From assembly GCA_900555515.1 (NCBI GenBank), contig USLO01000046.1, forward strand, positions 1 to 11,521: a stretch of 11,521 nt of DNA, in the 5' to 3' direction. Shown piece by piece: positions 1 to 7,316 of the stretch (within the stretch, counting starts at the first letter, position 1; each line of letters opens with the position of its first letter). The position numbers were made by a program, and so were the translations under genes. A model generated the notes under the pieces. The model searched no databases and was not told the DNA's origin. It worked only from the letters and a program-made list of their open reading frames with translations. The DNA comes from an uncultured Collinsella sp. (GTDB lineage Bacteria; Actinomycetota; Coriobacteriia; Coriobacteriales; Coriobacteriaceae).

Positions 1-53
1 TCCGACAGGGGGGCGACCATTGTGCAATCGCAAGGAGATGACGGGGCGGAATG

Positions 54-1016
54 TCAATCCTGGTCTAACAGAGCCTTAAATTTTGAGTAAAAGAATGACA
101 TGTTGGAGATGCCGACTTTTCGGGCTACATACTGCACGCTGCGCTCGGTGTTATTGAGAAGATATGCCGCCTCTGTGAGCTGCTGGTTGAGCTTGATTTG
201 CGAAAACGTTTTGCCGGTTTTTTGCTTGATCAAGCTGCTGAGATAGCTGGTGCTATAACCCGTATCGCTCGCAATGCTTTCGAGTGTGCAGTCGCCGTAG
301 CTTCGCTCAATATGATTCAGAATCGACACGATGCGTTCGTCCGACATGATCGCCTGGTTATCAGTTGCGGAGCGTCGGTACAGTCCTCGAATGAGAACAA
401 GGAATAGGCTGACGGCGAGGTGCCTCATGAGTTCATTGGAATAGGCATCTTTAAAGTGATATTCGATAAAGAGCATCTCGATGAGGCGTCGCGCATGTCG
501 GGCGTATTCCTCTGGAAGAATGAGATATTTTCGGGCCTCGCGGTTTTTGGACACAAAATCAAATAGAAGATTCGTTAATGGTGACGCGCCGGGTAGCTGG
601 CTCAGGAACAACGAATCGAACATTTCTTTTTTGAAGACGATCGAAATGACGATATCATGCTCGCCCTTAACGTATGGAACGCTTCTGACTACGCCGGTGT
701 TGCAAATGAGCACGTCGCCCTTTTTAAGGAGTAGTCGCCGTTCGTTGACGATAAACGTGCAGACGCCGTCGTACACGTAGTTAAGCTCCATATCCCGATT
801 GATATGAGGAGGAATATCGGTAAAGCGCGACTCCTTGATAAGGCCCACGGGGTTTTCGTCGAGAGTTTCTTTCCAATCAAACAGATAGACCTCTTCGCCG
901 TTAATGGTTGTGGTTTCCACCCTGTTATATCGCGGGCTGAGCTCTCCCGGATGTGTGCGATGCCACTCTTCGGTCTCGGTATGCGTATAGAGCAGCTGTT
1001 TGAGATTCGAATCCAT
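54..1016 (-). CDS. AraC-family transcriptional regulator, divergent to a PTS/glycosidase operon
   Basis: This 320-residue protein has the layout of a sugar-responsive AraC/XylS activator. An N-terminal cupin-like sensing region (about residues 55-145) contains the 'DIPPHINRDMELNYVYDG' stretch and a 'LLLKKGDVLICN' strand typical of AraC-type arm/cupin domains. The C-terminal 95 residues hold two helix-turn-helix units: 'TLESIASDTGYSTSYLSSLIKQKTGKTF' and 'VQYVARKVGISNMSFFYSKFKA'. The ATG at 1016 is preceded by GGAG with a 6-base spacer. The gene is transcribed away from the GH1-PTS pair, which suggests that it controls that operon and possibly itself through the direct repeats at 1032-1061. Its base composition is visibly more AT-rich than the genes beyond 4100. 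The family assignment is firm; the ligand (probably a beta-glucoside or its phosphate) is inferred only from the neighbours. Confidence 0.93.
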   Translation of the reverse strand: MDSNLKQLLYTHTETEEWHRTHPGELSPRYNRVETTTINGEEVYLFDWKETLDENPVGLIKESRFTDIPPHINRDMELNYVYDGVCTFIVNERRLLLKKGDVLICNTGVVRSVPYVKGEHDIVISIVFKKEMFDSLFLSQLPGASPLTNLLFDFVSKNREARKYLILPEEYARHARRLIEMLFIEYHFKDAYSNELMRHLAVSLFLVLIRGLYRRSATDNQAIMSDERIVSILNHIERSYGDCTLESIASDTGYSTSYLSSLIKQKTGKTFSQIKLNQQLTEAAYLLNNTERSVQYVARKVGISNMSFFYSKFKALLDQD

Positions 1017-1031
1017 GGGGTGCTCCAGCGG

Positions 1032-1061
1032 TGAACGGTAGAATCGATACCTTGAACGGTA
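1032..1061. promoter_or_regulatory. Putative AraC-type operator: two direct TGAACGGTA half-sites
   Basis: The 9-mer TGAACGGTA occurs at 1032-1040 and again at 1053-1061, start to start 21 bp, two helical turns on the same face. AraC-family dimers are known to bind direct half-sites with this spacing, as at araI. The downstream copy overlaps the expected -35 region of a promoter whose -10 is TATAAA at 1080-1085, and touches the TATAAT of the regulator's own promoter on the other strand. Binding by the adjacent regulator is inferred. Confidence 0.55.
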
Positions 1062-1066
1062 TTATA
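1061..1066 (-). promoter_or_regulatory. Candidate -10 box of the AraC-family gene
   Basis: Read on the minus strand these bases are a consensus TATAAT, about 45 bases upstream of the regulator's ATG. No good -35 hexamer is visible 16-18 bases further upstream. The box abuts the proximal TGAACGGTA half-site, so occupancy by the regulator could repress its own transcription. Confidence 0.4.
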
Positions 1067-1079
1067 TCTAAAAAAATGT

Positions 1080-1085
1080 TATAAA
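1080..1085 (+). promoter_or_regulatory. Candidate -10 box of the GH1-PTS operon
   Basis: TATAAA lies 19 bases after the proximal half-site. The matching -35 position (about 1058-1063, GGTATT) is poor and overlaps the half-site by about 4 bases, the geometry of an activator-dependent AraC-type promoter. This would leave a leader of roughly 75-80 bases before the GH1 start. Confidence 0.35.
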
Positions 1086-1158
1086 GCCATGCTTTCTATG
1101 CGATATCTTATGCATCTTGTTCTTCCTAGTATTGGGTTATCCGCTGGAGCATCCGATC

Positions 1159-1165
1159 AAGGAGG
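1159..1165 (+). promoter_or_regulatory. Ribosome-binding site that fixes the GH1 start
   Basis: AAGGAGG stands 4 bases before the ATG at 1170. The longer in-frame ATG at 1089 has no Shine-Dalgarno sequence, and its extra 27 residues match nothing in the GH1 fold, so 1170 is the start. Confidence 0.85.
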
Positions 1166-1169
1166 GCAA

Positions 1170-2648
1170 ATGGGTAAGTTAAAACATGGGTTTGACTCCG
1201 ACTTTTTATGGGGCGGAGCCATATCGTGCTCGCAGGCCGATGGCGCCTGGAATGAGGGCGGAAAGGGAAAGTCGACGCAGGATTGTCGATGGCTGGATGG
1301 TACCTGGACTCATGACCAGATTGAGGACAAGCATCAAAACAACCCATTCTGCCATGACGAGCTAATGAACGCTCTCGCAGATGATGGCGTTGAGTTCTAC
1401 CCGTTTAGGCGTGGCAACGACTTCTATCATCACTATCGTGAGGACATCGCGCTTTTTGCGGAGATGGGCCTCAAGCTGTTCCGCACCTCTATTTGCTGGA
1501 GCCGAATCTATCCTAACGGAGATGACCTTGAGCCTAACCGCGAAGGCATCGAGTGGTATCGAAGCATGCTGGGTGAGTGCAAAAAGCACGGCATTAAGAC
1601 CTTCGTCACCATGCTCCACTATGACATCCCGGTAAATCTTGTCACCACATATGGGGGATGGAAGAATCGCAAGACGATTGACTTCTTCGCCCGCTATGTC
1701 GAGACAATCGTTACGGAATTGGGCGATCTGGTCGATTTCTGGCTGCCTTTTAACGAGTTCAATGCAGCGCGTTTTTCGCCTTGGGACGGGGTCTGTCTGG
1801 TCAAAGACGAAGAGGGGGAGAACTTCGATCGAGCCATCTTCCAGTGCCTGCACCATGAGTTCGTTGCCAATGCGCGTGCCGTCGAGATTGTCCATCGTCT
1901 TTCGCCCGATACTCCCGTTGGCGGCATGATCGCTCGATTCTGTACGTATCCCGCCACCTGCCGTCCCGAAGATAACATGCAGGCTATTCACGACGACCAG
2001 TATTCCAACTGGTTCTATACGGACGTGATGGCTCGCGGAAAATACCCCGCTTATATGAATCGCTATTTCGATGCGTGCGATATCGAGATTCAAATGGAAC
2101 CGGGCGATGAAGAGCTCATCGCTCGCAACACGGTCGACTTCCTGGCCTTCTCGTACTACTTTTCCCAGGTATCCACCTGCGATCAGGGATGGGAGAAGAC
2201 TGCGGGCAATCTGGTCATGGCAAACAAGAACCTTTATCTCGAGACGAGTGAGTGGGGCTGGCAGCTCGATCCCATTGGCCTGAGGGTTACCCTTAACCAG
2301 ATGTATGACCGCTATGGGCTGCCTCTGTATATCGCCGAGAACGGCCTCGGTACATCTGACGTGGTCGAGGAGGATGGCAGCATCCACGACGAGTATCGAA
2401 TCGATTATTTGCGCCAGCACATAAAGTGCCTTAAAGAGGCGGTGATCGATGGCGTTGACGTGCGCGGATATATGATCTGGGGATTCATTGACCTTGTTGC
2501 CTGCGGTCCTCTTACGATGGACAAGCGCTACGGGCTTATCTATGTCGATCTGGATAATTGCGGCCACGGCACTGCGAAGCGCTTGCGTAAAGACTCTTTC
2601 TATTGGTACCAGAAATGCATCGCCACCAATGGCGAAGACCTTGGGTAG
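1170..2648 (+). CDS. GH1 6-phospho-beta-glucosidase-like enzyme
   Basis: A 492-residue glycoside hydrolase family 1 enzyme, expected to cleave a phosphorylated beta-glucoside in the cytoplasm after PTS uptake. The N-terminus shows the GH1 opening 'FLWGGAISCSQADGAW' with glycone-binding Gln22. 'MLHYDIP' follows, then the acid/base Glu196 in 'FNEF' and the nucleophile Glu390 in 'YIAENGLG'. Lys452 and Tyr454 in 'DKRYG' are the phosphate-binding pair of 6-phospho-glycosidases. The serine-containing loop usual just before that motif reads ACGPLT here (444-449), so the phosphate-binding serine seems replaced. Length is normal for the family. The stop codon is 11 bases before the PTS start, so the two are co-transcribed. 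Substrate identity (cellobiose, salicin, arbutin or other) cannot be read from the sequence. Confidence 0.92.
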   Translation: MGKLKHGFDSDFLWGGAISCSQADGAWNEGGKGKSTQDCRWLDGTWTHDQIEDKHQNNPFCHDELMNALADDGVEFYPFRRGNDFYHHYREDIALFAEMGLKLFRTSICWSRIYPNGDDLEPNREGIEWYRSMLGECKKHGIKTFVTMLHYDIPVNLVTTYGGWKNRKTIDFFARYVETIVTELGDLVDFWLPFNEFNAARFSPWDGVCLVKDEEGENFDRAIFQCLHHEFVANARAVEIVHRLSPDTPVGGMIARFCTYPATCRPEDNMQAIHDDQYSNWFYTDVMARGKYPAYMNRYFDACDIEIQMEPGDEELIARNTVDFLAFSYYFSQVSTCDQGWEKTAGNLVMANKNLYLETSEWGWQLDPIGLRVTLNQMYDRYGLPLYIAENGLGTSDVVEEDGSIHDEYRIDYLRQHIKCLKEAVIDGVDVRGYMIWGFIDLVACGPLTMDKRYGLIYVDLDNCGHGTAKRLRKDSFYWYQKCIATNGEDLG

Positions 2649-2659
2649 GAGTGATTGTT

Positions 2660-4030
2660 ATGGCAGACAAGAAGGAACTGGCCGCTCGTGTCCTCGAGCT
2701 CGTGGGCGGCGCCGATAACGTTGTTATGGCAACGCACTGCATTACAAGGCTGAGGTTCAACCTGAAGGACGATAGCAAGGCAGACCTGGAGGCCCTTAAG
2801 ACGCTTGACGGCGCCTTGGGCGCGCAGGTTAAAGACGGGCAGTGGCAGGTTATCATCGGCGCCAGCGTGGGGTCGGTATATGACGAATTGGAGCCCATGC
2901 TTGGCGACAGGATGGGTGGCGAGGTCTCCGCCGACGCCGAGCAGCCTGAGCTCCAAAAAGGTTCGGCTCGCGTATTCGATATCATCACCGGCATCTTCTC
3001 CGCTATCATTCCCGCACTGGTGGCGGGAGGCATCGTAAAGGGCATCCTGGCTGCTATCGCGGCTTTTGGAATCGACACGGGTGCCGGCGACTTTGCGATA
3101 TTCAATATGATTTCGGATATCCCGTTCTACTTCTTGCCGTTTTTGCTGGCAATGTCTACAGCTGATAAGTTCCGAGTCAACCGTTCGCTTGCGCTTTGTG
3201 TTGCCGGATCGCTGATGTACCCGACTATTGTCAACGCTGTCGGTACGGGCGAGACGCCTCTTGCGTTGTTCGGTTTTACGGTGCCGATTTTTAGCTACGC
3301 CGATTCCGTGTTCCCGGTCATCTTTGGCGTCATTGGCTTGTCTTTTGTATATCGCGCAATCGACAAAGTCGTGCCGGATCTCTTTAAGCTCGTTGTCGTT
3401 CCGGCGCTCTCCCTTGCTATCGTGATTCCGGTCAACCTGTTTGTGCTCGCCCCGATTGGTGCCTGGTGCGGTCTTGGTCTTGCCAACGGTATCGTTTGGC
3501 TATTCTCGACGTTAGGTCCCGTTGCCGGTTTTCTGCTGGGCTTCTTTATGCCGCTTATCGTGCTCTTTGGCATGCACCAGTCGACGAGCCCCATCCAGAT
3601 TTCCAATATCGCAACGCTGGGGTATGACTATCTGCTCCCGATCTCTTTCTGCCATAACCTCGCCGAAAGCGGTGCGTCTTTTGGTGCAGCTCTGCGCATG
3701 ACCGACGAAAAGCTCAAGTCCGCTGCAATGACGTGCGCCTTCTCAGCATTTATGGGAATTTCCGAGCCCGCCTTGTTTACCGTTCAGGTTCCTAACAGGA
3801 CTCCGCTTATCGCTGCGATGATTGCGGATGGCATTGGCGGCGCGCTCACCGTTGTTCTGGGCGCTAAGTGCTTCGGCTTTGTTATGCCTGGCATTACCTC
3901 GTTGCCCGTTTATGCCGATCCAAGCGGTAATCCCATGAACCTGATCATGATTGTCGTCTGCATCGCTTTGACTTGGGTTATCTCTGCGGCGCTCTCGTTT
4001 GCGCTCTATGGTCGTTTCGACAAAAAGTAA
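2660..4030 (+). CDS. PTS beta-glucoside-type transporter, EIIBC (no EIIA)
   Basis: A 456-residue permease of the glucose/beta-glucoside PTS superfamily. It imports and phosphorylates its sugar at the membrane. Residues 1 to about 85 are the EIIB domain with phospho-accepting Cys27 in 'ATHCITRLRFNL'. From about residue 105 there is a polytopic EIIC domain with 'ALVAGGIVKGIL', His306 in 'LFGMHQ' and the EIIC signature 'GISEPALF' with Glu369. The protein stops after EIIC, whereas BglF-type proteins of about 620 residues carry a C-terminal EIIA, so phosphate must come from an EIIA encoded elsewhere. The ATG at 2660 was chosen because AGGAG (2647-2651, overlapping the GH1 stop) lies 8 bases upstream; the longer frame from 2603 lies inside the GH1 gene. 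The substrate is inferred to be the same beta-glucoside that the upstream enzyme hydrolyses as its phosphate. Confidence 0.93.
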   Translation: MADKKELAARVLELVGGADNVVMATHCITRLRFNLKDDSKADLEALKTLDGALGAQVKDGQWQVIIGASVGSVYDELEPMLGDRMGGEVSADAEQPELQKGSARVFDIITGIFSAIIPALVAGGIVKGILAAIAAFGIDTGAGDFAIFNMISDIPFYFLPFLLAMSTADKFRVNRSLALCVAGSLMYPTIVNAVGTGETPLALFGFTVPIFSYADSVFPVIFGVIGLSFVYRAIDKVVPDLFKLVVVPALSLAIVIPVNLFVLAPIGAWCGLGLANGIVWLFSTLGPVAGFLLGFFMPLIVLFGMHQSTSPIQISNIATLGYDYLLPISFCHNLAESGASFGAALRMTDEKLKSAAMTCAFSAFMGISEPALFTVQVPNRTPLIAAMIADGIGGALTVVLGAKCFGFVMPGITSLPVYADPSGNPMNLIMIVVCIALTWVISAALSFALYGRFDKK

Positions 4031-4059
4031 CAACGTCTTGAGATAGACAATATTAATCG

Positions 4060-4109
4060 GCCGCTCGCCGGGGAATCGTTCTGCGACGCCCCGGCGAGCG
4101 GCATTTTAT
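4060..4109 (+). terminator. Rho-independent terminator of the GH1-PTS operon
   Basis: A perfect 14-bp GC-rich stem (4060-4073 with 4089-4102) encloses a 15-base loop and is followed by ATTTTATT. It lies 29 bases after the PTS stop and between convergent genes, so it may also stop transcripts of the YgiQ gene from the other side, although there is no good T-run in that direction. Confidence 0.88.
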
Positions 4110-4156
4110 TGGTGGGGCGTGTCGTGTCGCCAACGGCGGCATGCCGCCTCGCCGCC

Positions 4157-6298
4157 CTAGTTGCGACGCCCGCCTCCGTTGGCACCCTGACGCCCCTGAG
4201 CTGCACGGTTGCGCCCGGCAGTGTTTTGCGCGCGCGACATGCCGCTGTGCCCCTTGCTGCCTTTAGGCCCCTTGCCGGCGGCGCCACCATGTGGCTTGCC
4301 GCCCTTCTTGCCGGTGCCATGCCCACCGCCAGCAGATGTCTCGCCCGGGCGTGGCGGCACGGGGCGAATCAGGCAATGCTTGGTGTAGCCGATCAGGTCG
4401 CGACGGCCAGCCTTTTCCAGCGCCTCGCGTACCAGCTTGTAGTTCTCGGGCTTGCGATACTGGATGAGCGCGCGTTGCATGGCCTTCTCGTGCGGGTCGC
4501 GCGCCACATAGATCGGTTTCATGGTGCGCGGGTCCACGCCGGTGTAGTACATGCACGTCGACATGGTGGACGGGGTGGGGTAGAAGTCCTGCACCTGTTC
4601 GGGCATGTAGCCCATGTCGCGCACGGCTTCGGCAAGGTCCACGGCTTCCTTCATGGTCGAGCCGGGGTGGCTCGAGATTAGATACGGCACCACGTACTGC
4701 TTGAGTCCGTATTCGCGGTTCAAGCGTTCAAATTTGCGGCAGAACGCGTCGTAGACGGCTCGGCTCGGCTTGCCCATCACTGACAGCACCGCATCGCTCA
4801 CGTGCTCGGGCGCTACGCGCAGCTGGCCTGAGACATGATGCTCCAGCAGCTCGCGCAAAAACTCGTCCGAGGCATCGGCCATGGTGTAGTCAAAACGGAT
4901 GCCGCTGCGCACGAAGACCTTTTTGACGCCCGGCAGCTGGCGCAGGTCGCGCAGCAGCTGCGTGTAGCCGCTCTCGTCGACCACCATGTTCTTGCATACG
5001 CTCGGCCACAGGCAGCGCTTGTTCTTGCACACGCCGTGCTTGAGCTGCTTGTCGCAGGCAGGACGGCTAAAGTTGGCCGTCGGTCCTCCCACGTCGTTGA
5101 TGTAGCCCTTAAACTCGGGATCGCGCGTGAGCAGCTCGGCCTCGCGCATAATCGAGTCGTGGCTGCGCATCTGCAGCACGCGGCCCTGGTGGAAGGTGAG
5201 GGCACAAAACGAGCATTCGCCAAAACAGCCGCGGTTGGAGCTAATTGAAAACTTGATCTCGGCAAAGGCCGGCACGCCGCCCGCCGCGTCGTAATCGGGA
5301 TGCCAGTCGCGTGCGTAGGGGAGTTCGGCCACCTCGTCCATCTCGTCGGTGGTGAGTGTCGCCGATGGCGGGTTCTGTACCACATAGACGCTGTTGGGGT
5401 AGGGCTCTACCAGGCGATGCCCGGTGATGGGGTCCATATTCTGCTGCTGCACGTTAAAGCTGCGCGCGTAGTTGAGCTTGTCGGCGGTAAGGTCGTCCCA
5501 GCTGGGCAGCAGGTCGTAGTCGTAGACCTCGTCGAGCGAGCTGGTGCGGTAGACGGTGCCGTTGATATAGGTGATCTGATCGACGGGCAGCCCCGCGTCG
5601 AGCGCGTCGGCGATCTCGACAATCGCGTGCTCGCCCATGCCGTAGATGAGGATGTCGGCGCCCGAGTCGAGCAGCACCGAGCGCTTGAGCTTATCCTGCC
5701 AGTAGTCGTAGTGGGCCAGGCGGCGCAGGCTTGCCTCGATGCCGCCGATGATGATGGGGGCGTCCTTGAACGTCTGGCGGATGAGATTGCCGTAGACCGT
5801 GACGGCACGGTTGGGGCGGTGACCTTCCTCGCCGCCGGGGGTATAGGCGTCGGTGTGGCGGCGGTGCTTGGTCACCGAATAGTGGTTGACCATGGAGTCC
5901 ATGTTGCCGGCACTGACGAGAAACCCCAGGCGCGGCTCGCCGAGCACGGTGATGCTGGCGGGGTCGGTCCAGTTGGGTTGGCAGATGATGCCCACCTTGT
6001 AGCCGTGCGCGTCGAGTACGCGGCTGATGATGGCCATGCCAAAGCTGGGATGGTCCACATAGGCGTCGCCGCAGATGTAGACAAAGTCGCACTGGTCCCA
6101 GCCGCGTGCATCCATGTCGGCTCGACTGACGGGGAGGAACTTATCGCGGCCCGGGCGCCAGGGGCGGGCGGGCATCGCTTGGGAATGCTTGGCGCGGGCG
6201 ACCGTGGCCTGCGCCTTGCCGCCGCGCTTTTGCTGCTGGCCCTGTTTGCCCTGCTGACTGCGCTGGTTGTTCTGAGCGTGCTGAGGCTTTTTTGCCAC
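4157..6298 (-). CDS. ygiQ: YgiQ family radical SAM protein (UPF0313)
   Basis: A 713-residue protein matching the YgiQ family (E. coli YgiQ is about 740 residues). The N-terminal half carries 'FVYICGDAYVDHPSFG' and 'IIIGGIEASLRRLAHYDYW', hallmarks of this family. The radical SAM cluster motif CxxxCxxC is Cys358, Cys362 and Cys365 in 'NRGCFGECSFC'. A second cysteine-rich stretch, 'CDKQLKHGVCKNKRCLWPSVC', follows about 100 residues later and may hold another metal centre. Both ends are low-complexity and basic: Gln/Lys-rich near residues 1-45, and a Gly/Lys/Arg-rich tail over roughly the last 65 residues. The start is a GTG with GGGAGGG just upstream; the in-frame ATG at 6463 would add 55 residues crossing the likely promoter. 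The family's reaction is, to my knowledge, not established. The gene diverges from a DUF1275 protein. Confidence 0.92.
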   Translation of the reverse strand: MAKKPQHAQNNQRSQQGKQGQQQKRGGKAQATVARAKHSQAMPARPWRPGRDKFLPVSRADMDARGWDQCDFVYICGDAYVDHPSFGMAIISRVLDAHGYKVGIICQPNWTDPASITVLGEPRLGFLVSAGNMDSMVNHYSVTKHRRHTDAYTPGGEEGHRPNRAVTVYGNLIRQTFKDAPIIIGGIEASLRRLAHYDYWQDKLKRSVLLDSGADILIYGMGEHAIVEIADALDAGLPVDQITYINGTVYRTSSLDEVYDYDLLPSWDDLTADKLNYARSFNVQQQNMDPITGHRLVEPYPNSVYVVQNPPSATLTTDEMDEVAELPYARDWHPDYDAAGGVPAFAEIKFSISSNRGCFGECSFCALTFHQGRVLQMRSHDSIMREAELLTRDPEFKGYINDVGGPTANFSRPACDKQLKHGVCKNKRCLWPSVCKNMVVDESGYTQLLRDLRQLPGVKKVFVRSGIRFDYTMADASDEFLRELLEHHVSGQLRVAPEHVSDAVLSVMGKPSRAVYDAFCRKFERLNREYGLKQYVVPYLISSHPGSTMKEAVDLAEAVRDMGYMPEQVQDFYPTPSTMSTCMYYTGVDPRTMKPIYVARDPHEKAMQRALIQYRKPENYKLVREALEKAGRRDLIGYTKHCLIRPVPPRPGETSAGGGHGTGKKGGKPHGGAAGKGPKGSKGHSGMSRAQNTAGRNRAAQGRQGANGGGRRN

Positions 6299-6301
6299 GA
6301 T

Positions 6302-6308
6302 CCCTCCC
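6302..6308 (-). promoter_or_regulatory. Ribosome-binding site that fixes the GTG start of ygiQ
   Basis: On the minus strand GGGAGGG is followed by ATC and then GTG at 6298. The spacing is short but usable, and no ATG downstream is better placed before the conserved region begins. Confidence 0.6.
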
Positions 6309-6329
6309 GGTGTCTGTATGCTGCACGTA

Positions 6330-6335
6330 ATTGTA
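6330..6335 (-). promoter_or_regulatory. Candidate -10 box of ygiQ
   Basis: TACAAT on the minus strand lies about 32 bases before the GTG start. The -35 position falls inside the inverted repeat at 6337-6369 and shows no consensus hexamer. Assigned by position and match only. Confidence 0.35.
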
Positions 6336-6336
6336 A

Positions 6337-6369
6337 CCAGTCTTTTTGGGACGGAGCTAAAAAGACTGG
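6337..6369. repeat. Perfect 11-bp inverted repeat in the ygiQ/DUF1275 intergenic region
   Basis: CCAGTCTTTTT at 6337-6347 is the exact reverse complement of 6359-6369, with an 11-base centre GGGACGGAGCT. No T-run follows on either strand, so it is not a standard terminator. It covers the -35 area of the likely ygiQ promoter and could be an operator, or a copy of a dispersed palindromic repeat. Confidence 0.6.
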
Positions 6370-6550
6370 GGGAGTACATGAGCTGGGGATCGGCGCGTCG
6401 ATGCGGGGATCGTTTGTTTCCAGACTGTGTATCTGCGCGTTGGAGAACCCGTCTCGCGCGCACGCCATGTTGTCAATGGGTTACAGTATGAACGGCGGCT
6501 ATGTTTCCGCCAACGCACGAGAGAGTCGTCAACAAGGAGGATGCACGACG

Positions 6551-7267
6551 ATGCAGCGTGCCAAACAGATATCGGAGTCTATTGAGCTGGGCATCATCTT
6601 GGCGCTCGCCGGTGGCTTTATGGACGTCTATTCGTACATTGGGCGCGATCATGTTTTCGCCAACGCGCAGACAGGCAACATCCTGCTCGTGGGCGTGAGC
6701 ATCTCGGAGGGCAACTGGGCACTTGCGGGACGCTACTTCTTCCCCGTGGTGTCGTTTGCCGTGGGCATTATGCTTGCCGACCTGGTGCATGAGCGGTTTG
6801 GCAGCGTGATTCACTGGCGCCAGGTAACGGTGTTCTTTGAAGCCGTCATCTTGCTGGGCGTGAGCTTTATCCCGGGCGGCAATTTCAACCTGCTCGCCAA
6901 CTGCCTCACCTCGTTTGCCTGCGGCATGCAGGTCGAGAGCTTCCGCAAGATCCACGGTCACGGCATCGCTACGACCATGTGCATCGGCAACTTGCGCAAC
7001 GCGCTGCAAAACGTGGACGATTACATCATCACCCACAGGCGCGGCTTTTTGGAAAACGGCCTGCTGTACTTTGGCGTGATCTTTACCTTTGTGTTTGGCG
7101 CCGTGTTGGGCAACTGGTGTATTGAGCGCATGGGCCTGCACGCCATCGTCGTGGCGAGCTTGCTGCTGTTTGTCGCGTTTGCCATCATGTTCATCGACCG
7201 CGAGCGCGACTTGCGCTTACGCTGGAAGGTTGCGGCCGAGGCTTGGAAAGAGGGCTGCCGAAAGTAA
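6551..7267 (+). CDS. DUF1275 (YoaK-type) integral membrane protein
   Basis: A 238-residue membrane protein of the DUF1275/YoaK family. The diagnostic N-terminal block 'ALAGGFMDVYSYIGRDHVFANAQTGNILLVG' is present, and hydrophobic stretches suggest about six membrane segments, ending in a short basic C-terminal tail ('RERDLRLRWK...'). No biochemical role is firmly known for the family. The open frame runs far upstream over the ygiQ antisense, but AAGGAGG at 6534-6540 sits 10 bases before the ATG at 6551, and the family motif begins soon after it. An in-frame ATG at 6488 is possible but has no ribosome-binding site. The gene is transcribed alone, divergent from ygiQ, and is closed by a strong terminator. 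Confidence 0.88.
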   Translation: MQRAKQISESIELGIILALAGGFMDVYSYIGRDHVFANAQTGNILLVGVSISEGNWALAGRYFFPVVSFAVGIMLADLVHERFGSVIHWRQVTVFFEAVILLGVSFIPGGNFNLLANCLTSFACGMQVESFRKIHGHGIATTMCIGNLRNALQNVDDYIITHRRGFLENGLLYFGVIFTFVFGAVLGNWCIERMGLHAIVVASLLLFVAFAIMFIDRERDLRLRWKVAAEAWKEGCRK

Positions 7268-7272
7268 CCGAA

Positions 7273-7309
7273 TGCGGCAAAGGGGTTGTCCCTTTGCCGC
7301 AATATTTTT
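7273..7309 (+). terminator. Rho-independent terminator after the DUF1275 gene
   Basis: TGCGGCAAAGGG (7273-7284) pairs perfectly with 7290-7301 across a 5-base GTTGT loop. It is followed by ATATTTTT. It starts 6 bases past the stop codon. Confidence 0.93.
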
Positions 7310-7316
7310 CATCATC

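Noticed and set aside
1..53. Possible start of a gene at the left edge (AAGGAG followed by ATG)
   Set aside because: The frames after it stop within a few codons and the stretch abuts the regulator's end. Nothing supports a gene.
1362..2567. 401-codon open frame antisense to the GH1 gene
   Set aside because: The plus strand has clear GH1 catalytic motifs. The antisense translation has no recognisable domain and no ribosome-binding site.
4135..4148. Palindrome GGCGGCATGCCGCC just past the ygiQ stop as a ygiQ terminator
   Set aside because: It gives only a 5-bp stem with a 4-base loop and has no T-run on the minus strand.
5300..6550. Long open frame on the plus strand upstream of the DUF1275 gene
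   Set aside because: It is antisense to ygiQ, an artefact of high GC. The strong AAGGAGG before the ATG at 6551 and the family motif right after it set the true start.
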